A stretch of DNA of 64,000 nt from positions 23,526 through 87,525 of the forward strand of contig NZ_AOFD01000013.1 in NCBI RefSeq assembly GCF_000332815.1, given 5' to 3'. Shown here piece by piece: positions 30,387-40,759 of the stretch (position 1 is the first letter of the stretch; the number at the start of each line of letters is the position of its first letter). The position numbers were made by a program, and so were the translations under genes. A model generated the notes under the pieces. That model saw only the letters and a program-made list of their open reading frames with translations, searched no databases and was not told the origin of the DNA. Origin of the DNA: Arthrobacter nitrophenolicus. GTDB lineage: Bacteria; Actinomycetota; Actinomycetes; Actinomycetales; Micrococcaceae.

Positions 30387-32325
30387 AACCAGCGAGGATG
30401 GCGGCCGCTATTTCGTCGGCGTCGCGGAGGGTCCGCTGGCCGCTCCGGTACGCCGGGTATCCGGGGTGGACGGCCTCGGCAGCAATGGCCGTCCCCCACT
30501 GGTTGGAGGAGAGCTGGAGGCCCAGGACGTACATGCCCTCGGTGACGGCGCCGTTTGCCGCCACGGGCCGGTACGGGTGGGGCACCACGTCCAGGCCGGT
30601 GGACTGGACGGGCGCACCCTCGGCGGTCATCATCAGGCGTGGCCGGACCGCGCCGTCCGCAAGCAACTGCCCGAGGAGCGGTGAATCGTTGGCCGAGACC
30701 CGGTTGCCTGGTGCCAGGGCTTCGACCATGGTGCGCGCGGCAGCGGGCGGACCTTCCACCCACGGCGAGGACGCGGTGAACAGCCGGGTCCGGCGGTCAA
30801 CTCCGAACTTCGGGTCCGGGCCCACAAAGCTGACCACCCCCGCCCGGGCCAGTGCGGCCAACTGCTCCGAGCGCAGGGCCGGCGGCCCACTGGCCAGGCC
30901 CTCCACGAAGGACTCGAACCAGCCACGCAGTCCGGCCACCCAGGACGCGTCGGTGATGCCGCCGTCGGCCACTGCGGTCTTGAGGACAGCGCGCCCGTGG
31001 TGCAGGGCGCCGATGGCCATCTTGACGGGGTCGTCCTCGCCCAGGGCTGAACGGCGGGCATCGTCCAGCAGGTACTCCACCACTGCGGCGTCGAGTTCCG
31101 TCCGGGAACCAAACGTCCTGCCTGCCAGTGGTGCCGCGAGCGCGGGAAGGTCCAGCCGGTGCCGCGGTCCCACATGGACAGCCAGCACGCTCTCCACGCT
31201 GTCCTCCCAGTTGGCCGCCGAATGGGCGTGCGGGTGCAGCGCCTCCTCGAGGGCGGCGAGGAAGGCAGCCCTGTCCGGGACGGCGGCGGGCTGCGCGCGG
31301 ACCAGCGTGGAGTAGTAGGCCCACAGGGTGTCGCGGTGCAGCAGCGGCCACAGGTCGTGGTCGAACCCGGGCCGGATGCCGGCCCTGCGGAACCGCTCCA
31401 GCGCCGCCTCGGTGAGGTAGCGGAGGGTGACCGACGCCGGGTAGTAGCCGTCCAGCGCCGCCTTGGCCCGGTAGGGGGTTCCGCGCCGGGAGGCCGCGAT
31501 GATCAGCGGCTCCTGGCCGGACGGTTCATACTCCAGCCGTCCGCCGCCGGTGACGAACTTTCCGCCGCGGCCCTCGGTGAGCTGCACCATGGTGTCGAAA
31601 AAGTTCAGCCCCATGCCGCGGACCAGGACGGGTTCACCGGCAGGGATCCGGGACCAGTCCACATCGGCAGGTGCCGCCGGGGGAAAGTACTGCAGCCCCA
31701 AGTGCTCCGCCGCGGCCTGCAGCTCGCGCTGTTCGGGGTTGAGCCTGGACGGGATGTGGCCCAGCGCCAGCACCACCGATCCGGTGCGGAGCGTCTCCCC
31801 GGCGGCCAGGCCGACGTCGAACGTTCCGTCCCCTGCGGGGCGCACCGACACGGCGGACGTTTCGTGGAACTGTACGGTGACGCCGTCGGGCGCCTTGTCC
31901 AGCAGGTCTTCCAGGGTGGAGCGCAGGTACCTGCCGTACAGGGCGCGGCTGGGAAAGTCGTTGGATTCCAGCACCGCGAGTTCCGCGCGCTCGTCCGCAG
32001 TCAGGGACGGCAGCGGGTCGCGCTGCTGCCGCTCCCGCCACTTGTCGAAGGAGGTTCCCGTCAGCGGCGCCGGAAGCGACGGGTCCTCCGGGATGAGGGT
32101 GGGGTAGAAGGACTGCGTGTTCATCAGGAACAGCCGCGACTGCTGCGGCTGCCAGACGTGCCCCGGCCCGGCCGGGTAGGGATCGACGACGTCGATATGG
32201 ACCTTGAGAGCCCCGGCTGAGCCGGCGCGGTGGGCGGCGGAGCGCGCGAGCAGGCGTTCCAGCACGCTGGTGCCGCGGGGGCCGGCACCAATGATGGCGG
32301 CCCGGATGCTCTGCGTATTTTCCAC
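30385..32325 (-). CDS. FAD/NAD(P)-binding protein of the FAD-NAD(P)-binding family
   Basis: A 646-residue flavoprotein with a Rossmann dinucleotide fold IIGAGPRGTSVLERLL near the N-terminus, and conserved VVDPYPAGPGHVWQ and LALGHIP, typical of the uncharacterised family related to HI0933 and amine oxygenase flavoproteins. Reaction unknown; a monooxygenase or dehydrogenase role is possible. GTG 32325 is preceded by TAGTCT at 7-nt spacing, so a leaderless mRNA is likely. It is encoded on the same strand as the sulfonate operon but 530 bp away, so linkage is only suggestive. Confidence 0.8.
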   Translation of the reverse strand: MENTQSIRAAIIGAGPRGTSVLERLLARSAAHRAGSAGALKVHIDVVDPYPAGPGHVWQPQQSRLFLMNTQSFYPTLIPEDPSLPAPLTGTSFDKWRERQQRDPLPSLTADERAELAVLESNDFPSRALYGRYLRSTLEDLLDKAPDGVTVQFHETSAVSVRPAGDGTFDVGLAAGETLRTGSVVLALGHIPSRLNPEQRELQAAAEHLGLQYFPPAAPADVDWSRIPAGEPVLVRGMGLNFFDTMVQLTEGRGGKFVTGGGRLEYEPSGQEPLIIAASRRGTPYRAKAALDGYYPASVTLRYLTEAALERFRRAGIRPGFDHDLWPLLHRDTLWAYYSTLVRAQPAAVPDRAAFLAALEEALHPHAHSAANWEDSVESVLAVHVGPRHRLDLPALAAPLAGRTFGSRTELDAAVVEYLLDDARRSALGEDDPVKMAIGALHHGRAVLKTAVADGGITDASWVAGLRGWFESFVEGLASGPPALRSEQLAALARAGVVSFVGPDPKFGVDRRTRLFTASSPWVEGPPAAARTMVEALAPGNRVSANDSPLLGQLLADGAVRPRLMMTAEGAPVQSTGLDVVPHPYRPVAANGAVTEGMYVLGLQLSSNQWGTAIAAEAVHPGYPAYRSGQRTLRDADEIAAAILAG

Positions 32326-32393
32326 GGCATCCAGACTATCCGCTGCCAGCTGAACGCCTTGCCCGCGGGCACCGATGTTGTTTGGATGGGCGG

Positions 32394-34651
32394 ATGACCA
32401 CCACTGAAGCTGATTCCGCGTCCGTTCCGGGTTCCGAGGCCGGCCCGGGGGGCGCGCCTGCGGGCACCGCACCCGAGCCCACCGACGAAAACGTGTGGCT
32501 TGAGGATATCTACGGCGAAGAGCAGCTTGCCTGGGTCAAGGAGCAGAACTCCCGCACGGAGGATCTGCTGGAGGATGCGGACTATGCGGCGCTTGAGGCA
32601 GCATCCTGGAGGTCCTGGACTCCACGGACCGCATCGCCATGGTGGGCAAGCGCGGCGACTGGTACTACAACTTCTGGAAGGACCAGCAGAACCCCAAGGG
32701 CCTGTGGCGCCGCACCACGTGGGAGAGCTACTGCACCGACTCCCCCGAGTGGGACGTCCTGCTGGATGTGGACGCGCTGTCCGCCACCGAGGGTGAGGAG
32801 TGGGTGTTCCACGGCGCCACGTTCTTCCGGCCGGCACCCGGCGCCCCCTACCGCCTGGCCCTCCTGGCGCTCTCCCCCGACGGCGGCGACGCCAACCGCT
32901 ACCGCGAATTCGACGTCGAAACCCGGTCCTTCGTGGACCCCGCCGCGGGCGGCTTCGACCTGCCCACCGCGAAGGGCAACGTGTCATGGCTGGATGCCGA
33001 CACTCTGCTCGTTTCCTCCACCGCTGACGGACTGCCCAGGACGGCGTCCTCCTACGCCCGGACGGCGGTCACCCTCACGCGCGGCACCAGCCTCGCGTCC
33101 GCTCCCCGGCTCTTTGAGGTCCCCGAAGACCACATGATGGCAGTGGTGGCCCACGACTCCACGCCCGGCTTCGAACGCACCTTCGCCGTGGACTACATCG
33201 ACTTTTTCAACCGCACCAACCTGGTGCTCCGCGGCGGGGAGTGGGTGGCGATCGACGTCCCCACCGACGTCAACGTCAGCGCGCACCGCGAGTGGCTGCT
33301 GTTCCGCCCGCAGCAGGACTGGGTCCTGGACGGCACCACGTACCCGGCCGGCTCGCTGCTCGCCGCCGGGTTCGAGGACTACCTGGCCGGCGGCCGCAGC
33401 CTGTCCGTCCTGTTCACCCCGGATGCCCGCACTTCCCTGCAGTCCTGGAGCTGGACGCGCAACTTCCTGCTGCTGAACCTCCTTCGGGACGTCTCGTCCG
33501 AAATCCGGGTCCTCGACCCGTCCCGCCCCGTGGCAGGCGCAGACAGCGCTGAAGGCGCCTGGGCGTCCACGCCCCTGGACGCCTGCCCGCCCCTGCACGA
33601 CGTCAACGCCTACGCCGTGGACGACGAGGACGAAACCGCGGCCGACGGCGGTGCGGGCGACGACTTCTGGCTCGTCGCCACCGGATTCACCACCCCCAGC
33701 ACCCTGATGCGCGGAACCCTGGAACGCAACCACGACGACGGCGCGCAGCCAGGCGTGGCGAGCCGGCACGCCGTGGTGAAGACGTCGCCGTCGTTCTTTG
33801 CGGACAGCGAATACGAGGTGCAGCAGCATTTCGCCGTGTCCGAGGATGGAACACGCGTCCCCTATTTCCAGGTGTCCGCCCGGAACCTGCCGCTGGACGG
33901 CCAGAACCCCACCCAGCTGTCCGGATATGGCGGGTTCGAGATCTCCCGGACGCCTGCGTACAGCGGCACCGTGGGCAGGGCGTGGCTGGAGCGCAGGACC
34001 GCGGGCCCCGCCGGCGGCAGCGACGGACATTCGCGCGGCGGGGTCTACGTGGTGGCCAACATCCGCGGCGGCGGCGAATACGGTCCGTCCTGGCACCGGG
34101 CCGCACTCAAGGAAAACCGGCACAAGGCGTTCCAGGACTTCGCGGCCGTGGCCCGGGACCTCATCAGCCGCGGCGTCACGTCCCGCGAGCGGCTCGGGTG
34201 CGTGGGCGGCTCCAACGGCGGGCTGCTGGTGGGGAACATGCTCACGCGGTACCCGGACCTGTTCGGGGCCGTCTCCTGCGGCGTGCCCCTGCTGGACATG
34301 CGGCGCTACACCAGGCTGTCCGCCGGCCACTCCTGGATCGCGGAGTACGGCGACCCGGATGTGCCGGAGCAGTGGGAATACATCAGGACCTTCTCCCCCT
34401 ACCACCTGCTCCGGGACGGCGTGGAGTACCCCGAAACGTTCATCTGGACCGCCACCTCCGATGATCGGGTGGGACCGGTCCAGGCCCGGAAGATGGCAGC
34501 CCGCATGCTGGCCATGGGCATCCCGAACGTCTGGTTCCACGAAGCCCTGGAGGGCGGCCACGCCGGTGCGTCCGACAACCGGCAGGCCGCCGCGCTGCAG
34601 GCCCGAAGCCAGCATTTCCTGTGGAAGGCACTGGCGGGCGGATTGTCGTGA
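32394..34651 (+). CDS. S9-family prolyl oligopeptidase, one frame break
   Basis: A cytoplasmic serine peptidase of about 752 residues that cleaves short peptides, often after proline or basic residues. The N-terminal beta-propeller part includes RGDWYYNFWKDQQNPKGLWR. The catalytic serine is in GCVGGSNGGLLVGN, the aspartate in TSDDRVGP and the histidine in EGGHAG. The frame breaks at about 32601: LEAA must join ILEVLDSTDRIAMVGKRG, and one extra base does this. It is divergent from the FAD gene (68 bp apart), and its stop overlaps the GTG of the next gene. Confidence 0.88.
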
Positions 34652-35178
34652 CGCCAGGGTTGTCGGTGCGGCGGGCAGTCGCGGCTGACGTGGAGGCACT
34701 GGCTGAGGTGCATATCCGCTGCTGGCGGGAAACGTACCGCGGCATGCTCTCCGACGCCTTCCTGTCCGGCGTCGACCCTGCCAGCCGGGTGGACTTGTGG
34801 CGGATGCTGCTGGACCGTCCCGAGCCTGCCGAGGCATGGGTGGCCTGCGACGGCGGGACAGTGGTTGGGTTCGCGGGCGTGCGGCGGGATCCTGCCCCCG
34901 GCGCCCCGGAAGGGCATCCGCCGCCGGTCTCCGGAGACTTCCAGCTGTGGGGACTCTACCTGCTGGCCTCGCACCAGGGGCTGGGCCTGGGGCGGCGGCT
35001 GCTGGAAGCGGCGCTTGGGAATGAAGCGGCGAGCCTGTGGGTAGCGGCCGACAACAGCCGTGCCATCGGTTTCTACCGCCGGTTCGGCTTTGAACCTGAC
35101 GGCGCCGAGGACGTCCTGGCCGAATGGGAGAGCCTCCGCGAGATCCGGATGGTGCGCCCCGCACAGCGCGCCGCCTGA
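34648..35178 (+). CDS. GNAT-family N-acetyltransferase
   Basis: A 176-residue acetyltransferase of the RimI-like type. The SVRRAVAADVEALAEVHIRC N-terminus, the CoA-binding loop GLGLGRRLLEAAL and NSRAIGFYRRFGFEPDG are typical. The substrate is unknown. The GTG start overlaps the S9 peptidase stop (GTGA), so it is cotranscribed and translationally coupled. An earlier in-frame ATG at 34621 would overlap more and lacks a ribosome-binding site. Confidence 0.85.
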   Translation: MTPGLSVRRAVAADVEALAEVHIRCWRETYRGMLSDAFLSGVDPASRVDLWRMLLDRPEPAEAWVACDGGTVVGFAGVRRDPAPGAPEGHPPPVSGDFQLWGLYLLASHQGLGLGRRLLEAALGNEAASLWVAADNSRAIGFYRRFGFEPDGAEDVLAEWESLREIRMVRPAQRAA

Positions 35179-35281
35179 GTTCCCTGGTGCGCCGTGCCTG
35201 CTGCGCTGTACAAGGCTCACGCCGGCGTTTTGCACTGGGTGCCCGGATCTGCGTATCCTTGGTGGGCTAGGAATAGCAATT

Positions 35282-35370
35282 GGAGACGTGCCAGAGCGGC
35301 CGAATGGACTTCACTGCTAATGAAGGGTCGGGGTTAAACTCGACCGGGGGTTCAAATCCCCCCGTCTCCG
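35282..35370 (+). tRNA. tRNA-Ser (anticodon GCT)
   Basis: An 89-nt tRNA with the long serine variable arm. The acceptor GGAGACG/CGTCTCC, anticodon stem CTTCA/TGAAG with loop CTGCTAA, and T-arm GGGGGTTCAAATCCCCC are visible. CCA is not encoded. Confidence 0.95.
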
Positions 35371-35375
35371 CGTTT

Positions 35376-35404
35376 GGCCCCGGTCTGAGGACCGGGGCCT
35401 TTTG
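35376..35404 (+). terminator. Terminator of tRNA-Ser(GCT)
   Basis: GGCCCCGGTC and GACCGGGGCC form a perfect 10-bp stem with a TGAG loop and TTTT tail, 5 nt after the tRNA. Confidence 0.85.
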
Positions 35405-35576
35405 CGTTCCCGGGACTTTTCCGGGCTTGTTCGCAGATCGGAGCCTTTTGGGTACGGATCCGCGAACAAACTTCTGAAGGAGTGGGGTCCGGACGGCCAG
35501 CGACCGCGCCTGTGGGTACCGTCCGGGGACCGGACACCGCACTGCGGCGGGCCCCTCCCGATGGCACCATAAACGG

Positions 35577-37058
35577 ATGGCAGCAAGTACTCAGGTGGAC
35601 GGAAGCGGCAGCACCGGGCAGGTGTGGAACCCGCACCTGGCGCTCCTGGTGGCGGCAACGTTCTTTATGGAATTCCTGGACGGCACGGTCCTGACCACCG
35701 CCATCCCCAACATTTCCGCCGATTTCGGTGTTCCGGCGGCCGACGTGAACATCACGATGACGGCCTACCTCCTGACAGTGGCCGTGGGCATCCCGATCAG
35801 CGGCTGGCTGGCCGAGCGCTTCGGAGCCCGCCGGGTGTTCTGCCTCGCCATCGCCGTCTTCACGGCCGCCTCGCTCGCCTGCGCGCTGAGCCAGGACCTG
35901 ACCACCCTGACTGTGAGCCGCATCGTCCAGGGCGCCGGCGGTGCCATGATGGTGCCGGTCGGAACCCTGGTGGTGCTGCGCGGAACCCCCAAATCCGAAC
36001 TGTTGCGCGCCACCGCCTTCCTGGTGTGGCCCGGGCTCCTGGCCCCTGTCCTCGCTCCCCTGGTGGGCGGCGCACTCACCACCTACCTGTCCTGGCACTG
36101 GATCTTCCTGATCAACCTTCCGCTCGGCGTGGCCGCCCTGATCGCGGCGCTGCGGCTGGTACCCGGCACAGCCGGAGACCCGGGCCGGCGCCTGGACTGG
36201 CCCGGGCTGTTCCTCACCACCCTGGGCGTCGGCGCACTGGTGACCGGCCTCGAACTGGCCAGCGCCCACCCCGACACCCCCTGGGCGGCGGTCAGCGCAG
36301 CCGCCGGAGCGCTCTGCCTCGCGGCCGCCGTGCTGTGGATGCGCAAGGCCAGGAACCCGCTGTTCGACCTGGACGTCTTCCGTACCCGAACGTTCCGCGC
36401 CATGGCCACCGGCGGTTTCGTCTACCGCCTGACCATCAGCTCGGTACCGTTCCTGCTGCCCCTGATGTTCCAGACAGGATTCGGCTGGTCCCCCATCCAC
36501 GCCGGCATCATGGTGGCCGCGGTCTTCATCGGCAACATCGGCATCAAGCCGGCCACCACCCCGCTGATCCGCCGCTTCGGCTTCAAGGCAATGCTGGTCT
36601 TCGCGTCCCTTGCGTCCGCGGCGACCTTCACCGCCTGCGCCTTCCTCACGCCCGAAACACCGCAGGCGCTGACGTTCGCCCTGCTGGTCTGCAGCGGAGC
36701 GTTCCGGTCGATCGGCTTCTCGGCCTACGCCTCGGTCCAGTACGCAGACATCATGCCGGCCCAGCTGACATCGGCGAACACCGTCTCCGCCACCCTTGTG
36801 CAGCTCGCCACCGGAGCGGGCATCGCCGTGGCGGCACTGCTGATCCGGATCTTCGACGGCTATCCCGCAGGTTTCCAGGACGCCGCGGGACCATTCCGCG
36901 GCGCGTTCCTGGCCATGGCCGCCCTGATGCTCGCCAGCACCATCGACAGCCTCCTGCTGCCCCGGCACGCCGGCGCGGAAGTCAGCCGGCCTGGGCAAGC
37001 ACCAGTGGAAGAACCGCGCCGGCCCCGGCCTGCCGAAGAGCGCGGCACGCGACCGTAA
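35577..37058 (+). CDS. MFS transporter, DHA2 (drug:H+ antiporter 14-TM) type
   Basis: A 493-residue membrane exporter with about 13-14 hydrophobic helices. Family motifs include FFMEFLDGTVLTTAIPNIS (motif D1-like), GWLAERFGARRVF (motif A) and VSRIVQGAGGAMMVPVGTLV (motif C-like). It probably exports a drug or small metabolite using the proton gradient. No regulator is adjacent. Its last 77 nt overlap the 3' end of the convergent recQ gene, and the C-terminal tail (Pro/Arg/Glu-rich) is unlike the rest. Confidence 0.88.
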   Translation: MAASTQVDGSGSTGQVWNPHLALLVAATFFMEFLDGTVLTTAIPNISADFGVPAADVNITMTAYLLTVAVGIPISGWLAERFGARRVFCLAIAVFTAASLACALSQDLTTLTVSRIVQGAGGAMMVPVGTLVVLRGTPKSELLRATAFLVWPGLLAPVLAPLVGGALTTYLSWHWIFLINLPLGVAALIAALRLVPGTAGDPGRRLDWPGLFLTTLGVGALVTGLELASAHPDTPWAAVSAAAGALCLAAAVLWMRKARNPLFDLDVFRTRTFRAMATGGFVYRLTISSVPFLLPLMFQTGFGWSPIHAGIMVAAVFIGNIGIKPATTPLIRRFGFKAMLVFASLASAATFTACAFLTPETPQALTFALLVCSGAFRSIGFSAYASVQYADIMPAQLTSANTVSATLVQLATGAGIAVAALLIRIFDGYPAGFQDAAGPFRGAFLAMAALMLASTIDSLLLPRHAGAEVSRPGQAPVEEPRRPRPAEERGTRP

Positions 37059-39192
37059 GCGTCCACCTGCTGTCCGCGAGGTCATCGACGAGCATCACGC
37101 TCTGCCCGTGGACTGCTGCCAGCGCCGCCTCAAGCTCGGGCCCGGTTGCCAGGCGGTCCCACACCCCGGCCAGCCGGTAGGCGCTGTTGCCGCCCCGGCT
37201 GCCGGTAGGGCCGCCGTGGGCCAGCTGCAGCTCGCCGAGGTAGGGAATCCGGCCGATCTCCGAGATTCCCCTGGCGAGGGAGCCCACCAGCTGCGGCTTG
37301 CTCCGTGACGGGATGCTCACGATGGCGGCCGGCCTGCCGGCACCGCTCCAGCCCGGGGTGCGGGCATCGCCGGCGCCCCATTCCCGCAGGACCTGCACGC
37401 AGGCCTGCAGCATCCCGGGATCCACGGGCCGGTCCTGGGCACCGGCAGCGAACAGCTCCCGCAGCGCACCGCCCCATCCAAGGTCCGTCAGGCGCGCCAG
37501 GACGCGTCCCTCTGCCAGTCCTTCGCCAGGCTTCAACTTTCCCTTCACCGGAACACCCAGGCGGTCCATGCCGCTGGGCCACTGCAGGCGCGCTTCAAGG
37601 ACACCGCCCGCCCTGCTCAGGGTCTGGCCTGCGGCAGCGGTGGCATCCTCCGCTACCTCTGCCGGGAACCAGCGTCCGGCGCAGTTGTCGCACCGGCCGC
37701 AGGGGTGCGCCGTTTCGTCGTCCAGGACGGAGGTGATGTACTCCATCCGGCAGCCCGCGGTGTCCTGGTAGATCACCATGGAGTCCTGCTCGTCCACCCG
37801 GGCCTCGGCGATCCGCTGGTACCGCTCCGCGTCGTAGACCCAGGGCTGCCCCGTGGACCGCCAGCCTCCCCCTACCCGCTCGACGGCGCCGTCCACGGAC
37901 AGGACTTTCAGCAGCAGCTCCAGCGGGGTGCGGCGCAGGTCCACCCGCGCTTCGAGGGCCACCGTGGACAGCGCAGTCCCGGCCTCCGCGAGCGCGGTGA
38001 GGACAGCGGCCGCCTTTTCCTCGGAGGGCATGGAGGCGGTGGCAAAGTACTGCCAGATTTCCCGGTCCTCGGAGCCTGGAAGCAGGAGGACATCGGCGTT
38101 CGCGGCGCCACGGCCGGCACGTCCCACCTGCTGGTAGTACGCAACCGGCGAGGAGGGCGCGCCCAGGTGGACCACGAAGCCCAGGTCCGGTTTGTCGAAG
38201 CCCATGCCCAGCGCGGATGTGGCCACCAGGGCTTTGACCTGGTTGTCCTTGAGCAGTTGCTCGGCGCGTTCCCGGTCCGCGGGATCGGTGCGGCCCGTAT
38301 AGGCCAGGACCTCGTGCCCCGCCTCCTTCAGGAGCCGGGCGGTGTCCTCGGCGGCGGAGACCGTCAGCGTGTAGATGATGCCGCTGCCGGGAAGATCGGA
38401 CAGGTGGGTCAGGAGCCAGCCCAGGCGCTGTTTCGAGTCCGGCAGGGACAGGACGCCGAGCCGGAGCGAGTCCCGGCCCAGCGCACCGCGGATGGTCAGG
38501 ACGCCGGCCCCGAGCTGTTCCTCGATATCGTGCACCACGCGGGAGTTTGCGGTGGCGGTGGTGGCCAGCACGGGGACCGACTCGGGCAGCCGGGTGATCA
38601 GGTCCGCAATCCTGCGGTAGTCCGGGCGGAAATCATGCCCCCAGTCGGAGATGCAGTGTGCTTCGTCAATGACCAGCAGGCCGGTGCGCCGGATCAGTTC
38701 CGGCAGCTGGTTCTCGCGGAAGGACGGGTTGGTGAGGCGCTCCGGGGAGACGAGCAGGACGTCAACCTGGTCCGCGGCCAGCTGCTCGCGGACCGCGTCC
38801 CACTCCAGCTGGTTGGCTGAATTGATGGCGACGGCGCGGACGCCTGCCCTTGCCGCGGCGGCCACCTGGTCCCGCATCAGGGCAAGCAGCGGCGAGACGA
38901 TGAGCGTGGGTCCTGCACCCCGGCGCCGGAGAAGCAGGGACGCCACGAAGTACACCGCGGACTTTCCCCAGCCGGTGCGCTGGACCACCAGGGCCCGCCG
39001 CCCGCCGTCGACCAGCGCCTCAATGGCTTCGAACTGCCCCTCGTGAAAACCGGCTTCGGGGTGGCCCACCAGTTCCCGGAGGACCTCCAGCGCCTGCTGG
39101 TGGGTGGCGGAGGCAGGGCCGGACCCGTCGGTTGCTGTGGCAGGTGTCGGGGGCGTGTCTATCAGTGCGGCGGCATGCTGGTTATCGACCAT
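36982..39192 (-). CDS. recQ: RecQ-type ATP-dependent DNA helicase with phosphoribosyltransferase-like C-terminus
   Basis: A 3'-5' superfamily 2 DNA helicase for repair and recombination, 736 residues. Walker A is QRTGWGKSAVYF, DEAH box VIDEAHCISDWGHDFRPDYR, motif VI QQVGRAGRG, and zinc cysteines CGRCDNC follow with CRM upstream. The last ~140 residues are not a canonical HRDC domain: they contain GRIPYLGELQLAHG and end with VMLVDDLADSRWTLTVACR, a PRPP-loop-like sequence seen in actinobacterial RecQ proteins with a phosphoribosyltransferase-like module. It overlaps the MFS gene end to end. Confidence 0.9.
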   Translation of the reverse strand: MVDNQHAAALIDTPPTPATATDGSGPASATHQQALEVLRELVGHPEAGFHEGQFEAIEALVDGGRRALVVQRTGWGKSAVYFVASLLLRRRGAGPTLIVSPLLALMRDQVAAAARAGVRAVAINSANQLEWDAVREQLAADQVDVLLVSPERLTNPSFRENQLPELIRRTGLLVIDEAHCISDWGHDFRPDYRRIADLITRLPESVPVLATTATANSRVVHDIEEQLGAGVLTIRGALGRDSLRLGVLSLPDSKQRLGWLLTHLSDLPGSGIIYTLTVSAAEDTARLLKEAGHEVLAYTGRTDPADRERAEQLLKDNQVKALVATSALGMGFDKPDLGFVVHLGAPSSPVAYYQQVGRAGRGAANADVLLLPGSEDREIWQYFATASMPSEEKAAAVLTALAEAGTALSTVALEARVDLRRTPLELLLKVLSVDGAVERVGGGWRSTGQPWVYDAERYQRIAEARVDEQDSMVIYQDTAGCRMEYITSVLDDETAHPCGRCDNCAGRWFPAEVAEDATAAAGQTLSRAGGVLEARLQWPSGMDRLGVPVKGKLKPGEGLAEGRVLARLTDLGWGGALRELFAAGAQDRPVDPGMLQACVQVLREWGAGDARTPGWSGAGRPAAIVSIPSRSKPQLVGSLARGISEIGRIPYLGELQLAHGGPTGSRGGNSAYRLAGVWDRLATGPELEAALAAVHGQSVMLVDDLADSRWTLTVACRALRQAGAGAVLPLVLAQAG

Positions 39193-39334
39193 TCATTCAG
39201 TATCCCAGCCACCTCCGACAGCCGGCACATGCGGGGACTGTATGTGGAAAGCGGGCCAACACCAGCCCCGTCACATTGGGCTGCCGCCGCCCCTCCTCCA
39301 CAGGCACCTTCCGCGCCATCGTAAGATAAAGCCC

Positions 39335-40753
39335 GTGACTAGCGAACAGACAACGACTTTTGATCTCTCGGCATCCTTCAAGGCCTACGACGTCCGTGGC
39401 ATTGTGGGCGAGTCCATCACCGCCGAAATCGTCGAAGCCGTGGGGGCCGCGTTCGTGGACGTCCTGCAGCTCGAAGGCCAGACCATCCTGGTGGGCGGGG
39501 ATATGCGCCCCTCCTCCCCCGAATTCAGCAAGGCCTTCGCAGACGGTGCAGCAACCCGCGGCGCCAACGTCGAGCTGCTGGACCTGATTTCCACCGATGA
39601 GCTGTACTTCGCGTGCGGTTTCCTTGACCGTGCCGGCGCCACCTTCACCGCCAGCCACAACCCCGCCGGCTACAACGGCATCAAGATGTCCAAGGCCGGC
39701 GCCGTTCCCATCTCCTCCGAAACCGGCCTCAAGGACATCCAGACCCTCGCCGAGCAGCACCTCAACACCGGTTCCATCCCCGCCGCCGGCACCCGTGGCC
39801 AGATCAGTGTCCGCGACGTGCTCAAGGACTACGCCGAGTACCTCCGCAAGCTGGTGGACCTGTCCGGTTCCCGCCCCCTCAAGGTCGTTGTCGACGCCGG
39901 TAACGGCATGGCCGGCCTCACCACGCCTGCGGTCCTGGGCGACACCCTGCTTCCCAAGCTGCCGTTCGACATCATTCCGCTGTACTTCGAGCTGGATGGT
40001 TCCTTCCCCAACCACCCCGCCAACCCGCTGGAGCCGGAGAACCTCCGCGACCTGCAGGCCGCAGTGGTCGAGCACGGCGCGGACATCGGCCTGGCCTTCG
40101 ACGGCGACGCCGACCGGTGCTTCGTGGTGGACGAGAAGGGCGAGCCGGTGTCGCCGTCGGCCATTACCGGCATGGTGGCCCGGCGGGAGATCGCCCGCGC
40201 GAAGGCGCAGGGCGAGGCCACACCAACGATCATCCACAACCTCCTCTGCTCCCGCGCCGTGGCCGAACTTGTGGAGCAGGACGGCGGCCGTGCCGTCCGC
40301 ACGCGCGTGGGCCACTCCTTTATCAAGGCCGTCATGGCAGAGGAAGGCGCAGTGTTCGGCGGCGAGCACTCTGCCCACTTCTACTTCCGGGATTTCTGGA
40401 ACGCGGACACCGGCATGCTGGCCGCCATGCACGTCCTGGCTGCCCTGGGCGAGCAGGACGGCCCGCTGTCCGAGCTTGCCCGCGAGTACGAGCCCTACGT
40501 CAGTTCGGGCGAGATCAACTCGGAAGTCGAAGACAAGCCCGCCGCCGTTGAACGCGTACGCGCCGCCTTCGCCGGCGAGGACCTCACCATCGACAACCTG
40601 GACGGCAGCACGTTCACCGCCAACGACGGCAGCTACTGGTTCAACCTGCGCCCCTCCAACACCGAACCGTTCCTCCGGCTCAACGCAGAGGCCACGGACC
40701 GCGGCACCATGGAACGCATCCGCGACCGCGTCCTGTCGATCGTCCGGGCCTAG
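39335..40753 (+). CDS. manB: Phosphomannomutase/phosphoglucomutase
   Basis: A mutase of the alpha-D-phosphohexomutase family, 472 residues, interconverting hexose 6- and 1-phosphates for GDP-mannose and cell-envelope glycans. The phosphoserine loop is TASHNPAGYNG (Ser107), the metal loop FDGDADRCFV, the sugar-binding loop GGEHSAH and the phosphate loop RPSNTEPFLR. I chose GTG 39335, since TAAGAT (39322-39327) ends 7 nt upstream and fits a leaderless promoter. It is followed 6 nt later by a small hypothetical gene, probably cotranscribed. Confidence 0.92.
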   Translation: MTSEQTTTFDLSASFKAYDVRGIVGESITAEIVEAVGAAFVDVLQLEGQTILVGGDMRPSSPEFSKAFADGAATRGANVELLDLISTDELYFACGFLDRAGATFTASHNPAGYNGIKMSKAGAVPISSETGLKDIQTLAEQHLNTGSIPAAGTRGQISVRDVLKDYAEYLRKLVDLSGSRPLKVVVDAGNGMAGLTTPAVLGDTLLPKLPFDIIPLYFELDGSFPNHPANPLEPENLRDLQAAVVEHGADIGLAFDGDADRCFVVDEKGEPVSPSAITGMVARREIARAKAQGEATPTIIHNLLCSRAVAELVEQDGGRAVRTRVGHSFIKAVMAEEGAVFGGEHSAHFYFRDFWNADTGMLAAMHVLAALGEQDGPLSELAREYEPYVSSGEINSEVEDKPAAVERVRAAFAGEDLTIDNLDGSTFTANDGSYWFNLRPSNTEPFLRLNAEATDRGTMERIRDRVLSIVRA

Positions 40754-40759
40754 GGCGCG

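Noticed and set aside
32984..35352. Long minus-strand frame opposite the S9 peptidase and GNAT genes
   Set aside because: Composition is typical of a reverse-complement shadow (Arg/Gly/Pro/Val-rich). No motif, start context or conservation argues for a real gene.
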